Assembly (NCBI GenBank): GCA_963575745.1
Contig: CAUYUJ010015016.1
Span: 415,236 to 479,235, forward strand
Source: Prorocentrum cordatum
Lineage: Eukaryota; Sar; Dinophyceae; Prorocentrales; Prorocentraceae
Direction of reading: 5' to 3'
DNA length: 64,000 nt
Shown here: positions 10,183 through 19,936 of the stretch, in pieces
Position numbering within the stretch: the stretch's first letter is position 1
How the letters are laid out: the number at the start of each line of letters is the position of its first letter
Made by a program: the position numbers and the translations under genes
Notes under the pieces: model-generated
What the model was told of the DNA's origin: nothing
Databases searched by the model: none
Seen by the model: the letters and a program-made list of their open reading frames with translations, nothing else

Positions 10183-12850
10183 CCATGCAGGCGGCCTCAG
10201 AGGTCGCCAGTCTCTACTCGGTTCCGCTGGACTCCCCGCACTCTAGAGTACCCCAAGGCAGCGCTCGGGGAGTTGATCGGCGCCGTTCGACTCCCCTCAC
10301 CATGGCCCTACTCTCTCCAGGACCGAGGACAAACGCTAAGGAGAATCGCCCGGGTGGAAAGCCAGGCCTCGGTCGAGGCGGTAGACGATGGCAAAGGCTC
10401 CACTCGAGAGGATCTCGCCAGGAGAGGTAACTGTGCTCTCGGAGTTCGCGTCTCCAAGATCGATGTCAACACGGACCTGGAGGACCTGGATACCTTTCGG
10501 CTGCGGAATGCTATGAACCTACCCGACGGTAAAGAGCTTCTCCTGTTGGAGTGGCCCTCAGACCCCTGGAACGTGACAAAGAGAGCAGGTGGCTGTATAT
10601 TTCCGTCACGGGCCCTACAATAGACAAGATTGCAGACGTCACAGTCTGGTGGCCTCCTGCTCTGGGAGGCACCATCCACCCCAAGGACGCTCAAACGCTA
10701 GGTCTCAGCCCTTCCGCCAGGTACCCCTCAAAGAGGTGCATCGTGGTCTACAATAGTGGGAAGGGTGGTCAGTTCCACGAAGACGAAACCAAGGCGAAAC
10801 GCCCCCCTAGCGATGATGACCCCTGGCATCGTGTGGATGAGGCCCCTTCTGACATCCAGTTCTGGCGGCAATGCGCGGCGCTCGACCAGATCTACTACCT
10901 TCGCCAGAACCCAGCGGACCTGTTTGCCCACCAGTTGTCCCCGGTGACATTTCTCTTGGCCCTTGTACACGCCCCTCGGTCGGAGCGACTTTTGGCCAGC
11001 GACCTGGGGCACACTCGTTCATTGGGGCTGAGCCTTAGGGCCAGGGCGGCCGCCACCCTGGACCAGAGTGTTCCCGACGCCGATCACACGCAGGCTGTCG
11101 GTGACGGCCTACTACAGCAGGTACCGCCTCTCCCCCAAGGCCTGAGGGCGTTCTCTGACGAGGAGATCTCAGAAGCGACAGGCTCTGTCTTTCAGAGGGT
11201 GCGTCCTACTCCCAGCCTGGACACACTCAACAGAATCTTGGACAAGCACAGGCCGAACAAGGATGCGACCAGGGCCCTGCAGGCCACGTTGAACCACCAC
11301 GCCGTACAAGTGCATGGACCCCCTGGAACGGGCAAGACCACTTTCTCGGTAGCCTGCCTGGACATGTGGGGCTCCTGCCTACGCCCTGGACACGCGGTCG
11401 CTTTGGCAGCAGGTTCCAACACAGCGGTGGACCAACCAGCTCTGGCAATGATCGAAGCACAACGTCAGCGGCGCCTCGACCCGGACACGGGCTTCCCTGA
11501 CAAATTCGTGCGCCTGGCAAAGAAGGACCGTGTCAATGAGGCATTCGTCGACCTGACGCCTGAAGGTCACTACAGGAACGCCCACGGAGATTTCCCGTTC
11601 CAGGACGGGGACAAGAGCCAGGACTTCAGGCCCTACAAGGCGAGCTTACTACGGGAGGCCAAGGTAATCATGTCTACGCACGAGGCGTCAGAGGCCCTCG
11701 GTCCTCTGGTAATCGACGAAATTGTCCTCCTGGTAATCGACGAGGCTGGACAGGCCACAGAGCTCCACGCGCTCATGTCCATGGTGAACCTGTTCAACAG
11801 TGGTGGGACCGTGGTCCTCGTTGGAGACCCGAACCAGCTGCCCCCCATGGTGCTCTCCAAGCTGGCGAACGACCTAGGGCTCTGCGTCAGCATCTTCGAC
11901 AGGATGTTTCACGCACTCCGCGGCCAAGAATCGTCCGTGGTTCACCTCTCGATCTGCTACCGGATGCATCCGCAGCTGCTCGCCTTCCCTAACGCAGCCT
12001 ACTACGGGAAAGGCATGAAGTCTGGCATCCTGGATCCGCTCAAAGAGGGGCCAATTGCGGAAGGCATCCCCTGGAGAGGCATTAGCGCGTGGGAACCCGG
12101 GCGACTGACAAAGCTGGCGGAACTCACCGAGTCTGACGAAGGTGACCTCCGCGCCACCCTCGAACAGCTAGATCCGCCGCCAAGCGCAGACAAGCACCGT
12201 TTCCTGATGGTTCACACACCCTCCTGGGAGGTCACCTCAGAACTACAACCAGACTTTGCCAATCTACCGGAGGCAGCTCAGGCCGCGGACATCGTGCGTG
12301 CTCTTCTGCCCGAGCTCAACAATGGCACCTCTGTCAGGATTGTGGTCGGATACCAGCTCCAGACGGCGATTCTCATGGACGGGTGGCCACAGGGTCCTCG
12401 CCACCTCTCCGGCGTCCTGCGCAACACTAAAGGAAGCAGGAAAGGGCAGACCGGCAAAGGGAGAGACGGCCCTGGACGCGATGGACAGGACATACCCGGC
12501 CCTGGACAACCCCCTCAAGGCCACAAGGTGGACACTCAGCGCTGGCAACACGTGTTCCGAGAGGACCATACTTCCATACTGGTATCAGCTCTTCTTTCCC
12601 TGGACTACGGCAGATTGCGGGCGAGCACATGAAGAGCGGGGCGCTCAAGCTCACCACAATCGACTCCAGCCAGCGAGGCGAGGCGGACATCGTAATCGTG
12701 TTAACTACCCGGAGCAACGGGAACTACAACTGGGGTTTCGTCGATGACGCCAAGCGCCTGAACGTGGCAATCACCAGGGCTCAGCGGAACATCCTGATCT
12801 TGGGAGACGGACGCATGTTCGCCAACGCCACCTGGTCCCAGCTTCTCAGA
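10183..12850 (+). pseudogene. Superfamily 1 helicase (UPF1/DNA2-like), copy 1, frameshifted
   Basis: Alignment by eye with the second copy places the start near the ATG at about 10,186 (MQAASEVASLYSVPL). Frames shift near 10,560-10,590, 12,570 and 12,845. Helicase motifs come in the right order. GPPGTGKTTFS (about 11,315) is Walker A, and AGSNTAVDQ is motif Ia. LLVIDEAGQATE (about 11,730-11,765) is Walker B of the DEAG type, VVLVGDPNQLPP is motif III, and SICYRMHPQ is the YRMHP motif. TIDSSQRGEADIVIVL and RLNVAITRAQRN (12,660-12,790) are motifs V and VI. The pattern is that of UPF1, SMUBP2 and DNA2, not Pif1 or Helitron helicases. The Walker B coding segment contains a 13-base direct repeat (11,708-11,720 and 11,731-11,743), giving a doubled VIDE absent from copy 2. 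The N-terminal 250 residues match only copy 2. Confidence 0.85.
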
Positions 12851-15092
12851 GTACGGGCGATTGACCCGCCTTTGGGTCCGGTTTCGAGGCCACGCCCCTG
12901 TGGGCCACAGGCTCTCCCTGGATATCGACGAGAGCTTCGACCCACTCCAGGACCTCGCTGCATGGGTACCCTCGCCCGTCGCCTGGAGCTGCGACGCAAG
13001 GGGGGGGAGCGGGCAGAACGAGCTGGATGCTGCCAAGAAGAAAGCGCGTGATGCCCAGGCCACCGGTTTCGCCGAGCGCTTTAACGCACCCCTGGACGAG
13101 CACTTCGACTGGGAGACCCTGGGTAAACTAATCTCGGGAGGGCTCCACGCTATCCTCTTGACGCCTGCCTTTCATGTGCTCATATACCTGATGTCCGGGC
13201 TACACCCTCACGAATTCTCACTGGCCACGACGCCGCGACAGCCGGGCATGCTCGACCGCAAGGCTTGGTCGCACCTGGGCTTCTTGTTTGACATGTCTCT
13301 GGGGCTCGACGCGACCAATCTAGTCTACAACATGCTGTGGGCAGCAATCGTGTGGTCGCTCGGCCTGGGCACCCCCTGGGAGGACGCGAGATACGCCGTC
13401 CCTGGCGACTCCCTTCCCCCGCTGCCTCACACCAATGGCAGGCGTGTAACACTCTGGAAACGCCGCCAGTGCACCCCCAAAGGGCTCTTCCGTCAGGTTC
13501 CCAAGGCTTGGAGCACCGCTACCAAGGACTGCTGCCGACACAGGAGGCACCCTGGAATGGCCGGGTTGGGAGAGATCCTTCGAGGGCGCGGCGCCATGAT
13601 GGAGGAGTTCCGCGAGGGAATCATAGACACCGACAGCTTCCCCATGGATTCCTGCAAGGCCTGGTCGCTTCTGGTCGTCATGATGCTCATGCTCCGCGAA
13701 CCGCGAGTGTTTCTGTGGCCCTTCTCTCATGCAGAGCAGGCCGGGGACGTCATCGAAGCCATTCTGGGGTTCTGTGTCCCTTGGCAAGAGGTCCACCAGG
13801 ATTTCCGAAGCCATTTCGCCCGTACCTGGAGCCTCACACTGGACGACCTGGCAGACCTGCACGGCCGCATCGAGGCGGTTCTTCCCCACATCTCCAAGCT
13901 CGTGGCAGTGGCGTATCACCACCCGGCCGCGCGGGAAGCCGGCTGCCCGCAGACCTGGAGCGAGATGGACAGGCAAGACTTCCAGCTAAAAGCGCCGATG
14001 CTCGTCCTCGAACAGATCGCCCCGGCAGCAACTCCAACCTCCCTGGATGCACGCGGCTGCTCTGTGTGTGCGCTACACGTCGCACTGGCGGGGACCGACG
14101 CCTCCCTGGGTCCTGACGACCGGATTGCGGGTCTTTCCTACATCGGCGGCGGGATTGCCCTGTCCAAGACCGACCTCAATGCCCCCCCACCACCAGCCCC
14201 CGCCCCAGGCACCAGGCTGGACCCTCCAGTCATCCCCGACGAGAGGCTCGCGCTCGAGAAGAAGAACGGCAGACACACGTGCGACAGATGCGGAAAGGAC
14301 CAGCTGAGTTCCGCCGAGGGCACCTGGATCTCCGACATCACGCGCCAGATGGTCGCTCAGAATAAGCCTCAGGCCTACATCAACGGCGCCAACATGGGGT
14401 GGCACTGCGACGTCTGCTGGGTAAGCCACCTGGAGGAGCAGGGCATCCCTACGCCTACAGGTGCGAAGCATGCCGACAGAGTCAAGGAGCATGAGCAACA
14501 GAGGACGGGGGCCGGCAATGACCGAGCTAGCGCCCTCCCTTCCCTGGGGCATCTTCCGCTCGGCTTTGGATGCAGCCCCCTTGCGGGCACGAGGACGCTA
14601 GCGGACTTCCTCATGGTGCCGACGGGCATGAAGATCCCCGAGCGTGCCAATACCACCATTCCCATCCTACGGATCCGGGATGAGCGCTTCGGTCTGATAG
14701 CCGCGCAGACGCAGACCTACTCTGCGCGGTGCGACACCTGCCCCCAGGGGGCCCCACTCCTCGTCTGGGATCCTGGCTCCCCGCCCCTGGGATGTTTCAT
14801 ATGGAAGCCGGCGGAAGGTATAGGTGTTCCCGAGCAAGCTGGGCTGCCCCCCATCGACAAGCGTGCCCTGGCCTGGTGGGGGCGCCAATGGAACGCTACA
14901 TGGCGCTGCCGACGCTGCCTGGTCCCGATCTGGAACATAGGCCCGGCCACCCTGGACCACATCCTGGATCGGGACTTCAGATCACTGTATCCAGAAAAAC
15001 TTCCAGTCCTTCCCCCGCTCAGCAGCCAGATTGGATTCGAGGCGCCTGTGGACATTTCTGATTCTCTTCCTTGGCTAGGCGTGGACGCCTAG
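12850..15092 (+). CDS. Conserved five-CxxC zinc module following helicase, copy 1
   Basis: This frame continues the polyprotein after helicase motif VI, starting around SEYGRLTRLWVRFRG. A hydrophobic helical block comes first (GMLDRKAWSHLGFLFDMSLG and LVYNMLWAAIVWSLGLG). Five Cys pairs follow: CSVC (about 14,066), CDRC (14,282), CDVC (14,408), CDTC (14,731) and CRRC (14,908). CDRC and CDVC are about 37 residues apart and could form one four-Cys zinc site; CDTC, a lone Cys in LGCFIW and CRRC could form another. All five pairs and much of the spacing recur in the second copy. I do not recognise the family. A nucleic-acid-binding or structural role is an inference. The frame ends at TAG 15,090-15,092, but the same frame stays open afterwards and matches copy 2, so the TAG looks internal. 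Confidence 0.75.
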
Positions 15093-16785
15093 GCCCAGGT
15101 TCAATTCACCAAGGTCGGAGCAGGCAATCCCCCTGGACCCAGCGCCGCGGGCGGTACTGGTGCAGCGTCAGAGCCAACCCCCAGGACCCTCACCCAGCTT
15201 TTGGAGCTCCTGCCAGACCTGCCAGCACCGCAGGGCCCGCTCCTGAGCGACAGGAGCGTCACTAATCCCACCCTGAGCGCTGAGGACCCCAGCAGACCTG
15301 GCCCCGGCGGACTGTCCGCACGGCGATCGCTGGTAACCTTCCTCCGTGATTTCCATCCTGGACTGGAATACACCTGGAGGCAGTTTTGCATCGCCAACCG
15401 CGACAGAGGCGCCCCGGAGCCCAGCTACGACGAGGCCTCCTTGCCTGACGAGTTCCTGTCAGAGTTCCTTAGGACCATATACGGTGACTACATCCTAGAC
15501 GACTGTCTCCCTCCCAACCAGCGCTGGGAAGGTAAGCGCGTGGCCGCGGCGCGAGTCATAGCACACCTGGCCAACGGCGAGAGACATAAGGAGCCCTGGA
15601 GGATTTATGCGGCGACGCTTGCCCCGGCAAATGGCCTCGATCCCATCCGACATGAGATCAGCACGCTGACGGGCTTCCTACTCAGCCTCGGTGCCGATGC
15701 CCTCGCCTCTGCATCCACCACCTCCTTGGCCGAGCCTCCCCCCACGGGCGTTTTAGCCATGAGCGACGACAGACCAGACGCCCCCATGGCTGCCGACACA
15801 GACAAGCCCCAGGGCACGATGGACAACGACTCGCGCATGGGCCACCAGGACCCGCCCGACCACAACGGCAACGACGAGAGCGCGGAAGACGAGATCCCCC
15901 CTACAAAGGTGGAGTCTCCCGGCTTCGGGGAAGACGAACCCCCTCGTCCTCTTACTTGCTCAGAGTCGGCCCAGGACGACGATGATAATCGCTCAGGCGA
16001 CGAGGCGCCTCAGCAAAGCCCATCGGCGGACAGCTCTGACTCCAGCCGCGAGGAGGCCGCGACCTCAGCCGGGGAGGAAGCGCCCTACGCCGACCGCCGT
16101 AGCGATCCAGCCCGGGATCCCGCGAGGGACGAGAGAACCCACGACCGAGGTGACTCGCGGTCCGAGCGCTCTCCCGCGCCCACCCCGCAGCTCCCTGGAC
16201 AGAGGCGCTATCACCCTCGCCATACTGGCACATCGGAGCAGGATGCACTCAACCGGTTGACCTGTCCGGAGGGGGGCGGCCCCATGTACAAAGTCTGGCT
16301 GGGCACAGTTGACCTCGAGCGTCCCAGCGAGACTCCAGCCAGACGCATAGCCAGGCTTCAGTCGGAGCTGGGCGCAGTCTTCTGCGCGCTTTGGACGGCA
16401 AACACGCAGCGAACTTGGGTCCCTGGATCCAGGGCGCCCAAATCCGACCCGAAACTACACACGGCCACGGACATCAACAACTTTCTTGATGCCTGGAAGG
16501 ACTGTGGGTATGACGCCTACCAGATGAACACGAGGCTGGGCTATGGCATTGACTGGGATAGGCTACGAGCCAGCTACCTGCGGCACTCCCGTACAGACGA
16601 CAGGGGCAAAGGCAGCTACCACCAGTGACCGCGCGTCCAGCTCCTGGGATACCTGGGGCAGCTGGCAGGGCGAGTGGAGTGACGGATGGCGTGAAGATCG
16701 CTGGCAGACGGGTGGCAAACGCGGCGGTGACTGCTCCGACGATCGGGACGATAGAGATGAAAAGAGGCTCCGTTGGAGAGACTGA
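15093..16785 (+). pseudogene. C-terminal part of helicase-zinc polyprotein, copy 1 (helical domain, acidic linker, Trp/Arg-rich tail)
   Basis: In frame with the preceding zinc module, this part first has a helical domain (SLVTFLRDFHPGLEYTWRQF; EFLSEFLRTIYGDYIL; WEGKRVAAARVIAHL). Its counterpart in copy 2 is LVRYLIEWSHPSYTLWEAY and WDGKRAAAARVVTRL. A long acidic, Ser/Asp/Glu-rich linker follows (about 15,750-16,200). A second conserved block comes next: GGPMYKVWLGTVDLERP, PARRIARLQSELGAV and CGYDAYQM. After the stop at 16,626-16,628, coding sense continues in another frame (WDTWGSWQGEWSDGWREDRW), ending at 16,785 in a highly charged tail. Copy 2 has a similar charged Trp-containing tail. No known family is recognised. 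Confidence 0.65.
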
Positions 16786-18046
16786 GCCCACTCGTCGCTT
16801 TCTCCCCGCCCCCAGCGCCTAGCGCCACCACCTACACCTCTCTACACACTGTTTGCGGCCCTCCGCCGCTCTCTTTCTCCAACCGTGGGGCAACACCACC
16901 GCCCCCTCCCCTGGGCGGCACTCCACCTACCTCTGAACCTTGAAGTGCCGCTCAGTAATACCATCTGCACTCTGCGTGACAGCGCGCATCCTGCAGACCC
17001 ACAGGCCACTGGCCCCGCTGCCTTACTCTACCGGTGGCCCCTGCACTCTCGCCGCAAGGCTCCCTTGTTCCTCTCCGGCTGCGTTTCGCATCCTGACATC
17101 CTCCTGGCGCTGCGTCGGGCTGCGCCGCGGGCCCCTTCATCGCGGCGCTCTGCCGCCCTCCTTCCGATGTGCGCACCTCCTGCCTTTGGATTCAGGTGCG
17201 CGCCTCGGTAATACCGTCCACAGCCCTTCCGCTGTTGGGCTCGCGGCCTCTGGCCCTACTGTAGGTCTTTCACCGCCAGGCGTGTCCTGGCCCGCGTCCG
17301 TGGGCGCTGGCTTGCCTGTCCACAGGCCCAATCCCTGGATCTCTTAAATGCTGAACGGCCTTCCGCCGTGACCCTGGATCGAAGTGGCTCTGAGGGATGC
17401 GTCTTGGGTATGCGGCGGTCTCGTCCCTCGGGTGCTATCCGACTCGGTCTGGGTAGCGCTGAGACGCTTTGGATGTGCACTCGCCACGTGATCCACCGTG
17501 TATCGTGCACACTACGGCGCCCTTCCACTCGCTGGATCTGGGCTGACGCATCTCAGTTGTGGAAGGTTTTCCTGTCTGCATGTTTCCACACCCTGGATGC
17601 GCGTTCTGGCGTCGCGACTTTGATTCGCCGTCAGGCTCTTCCGCTGGACTTATGTCTCCAGTCAGTCTGTGTTACCCGTCAGACTCCCTGGATCGACGTC
17701 CTCGGGAACGTTCCTACCTGTTCGCATCTGAACTGCTGGGAACGCCTCGCGCGCCATTTTGGCTGCGCTCGGTCTCCTCGGTGCCTGTCTTCAGACTCCC
17801 TGGATGCGCCGTTGCATCTCTCGTTCAGGGGCTGTTCTGCAGACTCCCTGGATTGCACGCTGGCTCTACCGCCCTGGGCGCTGCCCCACCCGCGCCGCCT
17901 GATCCGCGGCCCCCGCGCGCGCTCGGCAATTTAGTCGCGGCCGTAGCCCGCCCGCGACCGACCGCCGCTGGCGCTTCCGCCTGCGGCTGTAAAAAATAAC
18001 CCCCACCGCGCGAGGACGGAGGCGACTGGCCAGACGATCTCCCCCC
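16786..18046 (+). other. Non-coding 3' region of element 1 with CCCTGGAT repeats
   Basis: I see no convincing protein here. CCCTGGAT occurs at 17,333, 17,373, 17,591, 17,686, 17,798 and 17,846. The last three lie in the longer context CAGACTCCCTGGAT. A short A6 tract (about 17,992-17,998) lies just before the second helicase copy begins and could mark the 3' end of element 1, though it is too short to be sure. Confidence 0.4.
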
Positions 18047-18702
18047 TTGAACGGAAAGGCAATCATGGATTCATCAGCGGCTGCAGCAGCAGGCGCCACT
18101 ATCAGGCTCTACGCCATACCGCCGACAGCCCGGGAGCTCAATTCCGCCGCCACAATCCACTGGGCAAGGTCGCCACCGGGGTGCGCCCCCCGAGGCACTG
18201 GGAGCAGGATCTACGCCAAAGAGGGTACGCCCTGGACAGGCTCGCGTGGACTGAGTGCATGGCAGCCACCGAAACAGTATGGGAGGGCTCTGCCAAGGCC
18301 AGAACAGACTTGGTACGAAGGCAGAGCTGCGCGCTGGCTGTGTCCGTCACCCCCCATCAACGAGCAGACACCCTGCCCTCTCCTAGACAAATACAGGTTG
18401 CGCAACGCCTTTCCCCCCCAGGAGGGGAAGCTGCTGCTGCTGCACCTGGAATGGCCAAGGGAGTTCAAGATCCTGTTCAGGGGACAGGAGGGTGCACAGG
18501 AAGCGCATGCGCTGCTTGTCAGCATCACCAGCCCAACGGCGGATCTGGTTGCGTCGCTCAAACTTCTCTGGCCCCCAGAGCTCGGAGGCGCCATCCCCCA
18601 CCACGACAGCGAAGCCATGGAACTACGGCCGGGATCTAAGTTTCCCACCAACCAAGCCTTGGCCTGGTACGACACGAAGAAATCCCACCAGCCCTTTAGG
18701 GC
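18047..18702 (+). pseudogene. Helicase-zinc polyprotein copy 2, N-terminal segment before the insertion
   Basis: This is the N-terminal non-helicase domain of the second polyprotein. MDSSAAAAAGATIRLYAIPP (ATG at 18,065) lines up with MQAASEVASLYSVPL of copy 1. One internal segment reads in another frame (18,181 to about 18,350: LRQRGYALDRLAWTECMAAT, then LVRRQSCALAVSVT). Reading then returns to LDKYRLRNAFPPQEGKLLLL, ITSPTADLVASLKLLWPPEL and LAWYDTKK. The coding sequence is cut where a 1.2-kb insertion begins; in the original frame a TGA follows at 18,704. No endonuclease or RT precedes it: the sequence immediately upstream is the 3' region of element 1. That would suit a 5'-truncated LINE copy or an independent element. 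Confidence 0.7.
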
Positions 18703-18760
18703 GTGAGTGGTTTAGCGAGCCCCCTCTGTCCTCAACCCCCCAACCCCCTTTTTCCCCTTC

Positions 18761-18782
18761 GGGGAGGGGTTTACCCCTCCCC
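18761..18782. repeat. Perfect hairpin in G/C tract
   Basis: GGGGAGGGG and CCCCTCCCC flank a four-base loop, giving a 9-bp perfect stem inside the insertion. Confidence 0.6.
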
Positions 18783-19094
18783 CTCCCCCCTCCCCCTGGG
18801 CCTGGAGAGGGAATCCCGCGGGTGGTCAGGGGGGTCTTTTTCGACGCCTGGGAGGGCCAAAAAACGACGACCCTCACGAGGATTATGGCTCCGACGGGGG
18901 GACCCTCTTGTAGCCCCCTCCTCTTCTGTGAAGCCAAAATCCTTGCTTGTACTATGGTTTTGGCCCCATTTTGGCCTCCCGACTACTATGGTTGTTGGGG
19001 GCCGCGCTCATCTTCCTTCATAGCAAAATCATTGATTTTACGAAGGTTTTGGGCTCATGTTGTCCTTCTCAGGGGGCAGCGCTTCTTTGCGCGT

Positions 19095-19345
19095 CTGAGG
19101 AGGTCGCAAGAGGCCCCAATATGGCCCCAAGAGGCCCCCAGGAGCCTCCCAAGAGGCCTCCAAGAGGCCCCCAAGAGGCCCCCAAGAGGCCCCCAAGAGG
19201 CCCCAAGAGGCTCCCAAGAGGCCCCCAAGAGGCCCCCAAGAGGCCCCCAGAGGCCCCAGGAGGCCCCCAATAGGCCCCCAATAGGCCCCCAAGAGGCCCC
19301 CAAGAGGCCCCAAGAGGCTCCAAGAGGCCGCCAAGAGGCCCCACG
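19095..19345. repeat. Minisatellite of 9-12 bp units, GAGGCCCCCAA type
   Basis: About twenty imperfect units of AAGAGGCCCCC follow each other. Related degenerate arrays occur at 28,440-28,560 (reverse), 49,140-49,720 and 55,680-56,060. Confidence 0.85.
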
Positions 19346-19348
19346 AGG

Positions 19349-19755
19349 AGCCCGAACGACTCACACCAGGACGAGGGGCCCGAACGACTCACACCACGAA
19401 GAGCCCGAACGACTCACACCACAAGGAGGGGCCCGAACGACTCACACCAGGACGAGGCGCCCGAACGACTCACACCACGAGGAGCCCGAACGACTCACAC
19501 CACGACGCGGGCCCCGAACGACTCACACCACGAGGAGCCCGAACGAGTCACACCAGGAGGAGGGGCCCGAACGACTCACACCAGGATGAGGGGCCCGAAC
19601 AACTCACACCACGAGAAGCCCGAACGACTCACACCAGGACGAAGAGCCCGAACGACTCACACCACGAAGAGCCCGAACGACTCACACCAGGAAGAAGGGC
19701 CCGAACGACTCACACCAGGACGAGAAACCCCAAACGACTCAAATCACGAGGAGCG
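19349..19755. repeat. Minisatellite of 24-28 bp units around CCGAACGACTCACACCA
   Basis: About fifteen units share GCCCGAACGACTCACACCA, followed by ACGAGGAG, GGACGAGG or similar. Lengths alternate between about 24 and 28 bases. The array keeps reading frames open by its periodicity, not because it encodes protein. Confidence 0.9.
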
Positions 19756-19936
19756 CTTTCTCTCCCTCCTCCTCCGCCTCGTCCTTCTCCCGCTCCCCCC
19801 ACAAGGAGGATGTGCAAGGAGGCGGGAGGAAGGAGGAACAGGGGAGATATGCGGGGCCAAACGGACACACGCCTGAAAAACACGACTGTCGGCATGCTTC
19901 GCATGAGTTGCTGTTGTGAGATGGGCTGGTGGGGAT

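Larger units (their letters stand above)
18682..19936 (+). mobile_element. 1.2-kb insertion with inverted-repeat ends inside helicase copy 2 (possible introner or MITE)
   Basis: The helicase copy 2 protein breaks off after LAWYDTKK and resumes as KEFGEFHPDG, so about 1.2 kb is foreign compared with copy 1. The ends are inverted repeats: ATCCCACCAGCCC at 18,682-18,694 and GGGCTGGTGGGGAT at 19,923-19,936, differing by one extra base. The left end is followed by GCGTGAGT (18,701-18,708), which resembles a splice donor (GC, or GT two bases in). The right end is preceded by a pyrimidine/G stretch ending TTGTGAG (19,920), a possible acceptor. GC-AG splicing from 18,701 to 19,920 would keep the reading frame into KEFGEF. 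The interior has no recognisable gene, only two minisatellites. Introner-like mobile introns are known in dinoflagellates. An unspliced non-autonomous transposon is the alternative. Confidence 0.5.

Noticed and set aside
18492-19589. A 365-codon + strand frame through the minisatellites
   Set aside because: Its length comes from the repeat periodicity; the protein is a simple repeat.
19095-19755. CRISPR array
   Set aside because: Units are contiguous and variable without unique spacers, and the genome is eukaryotic.
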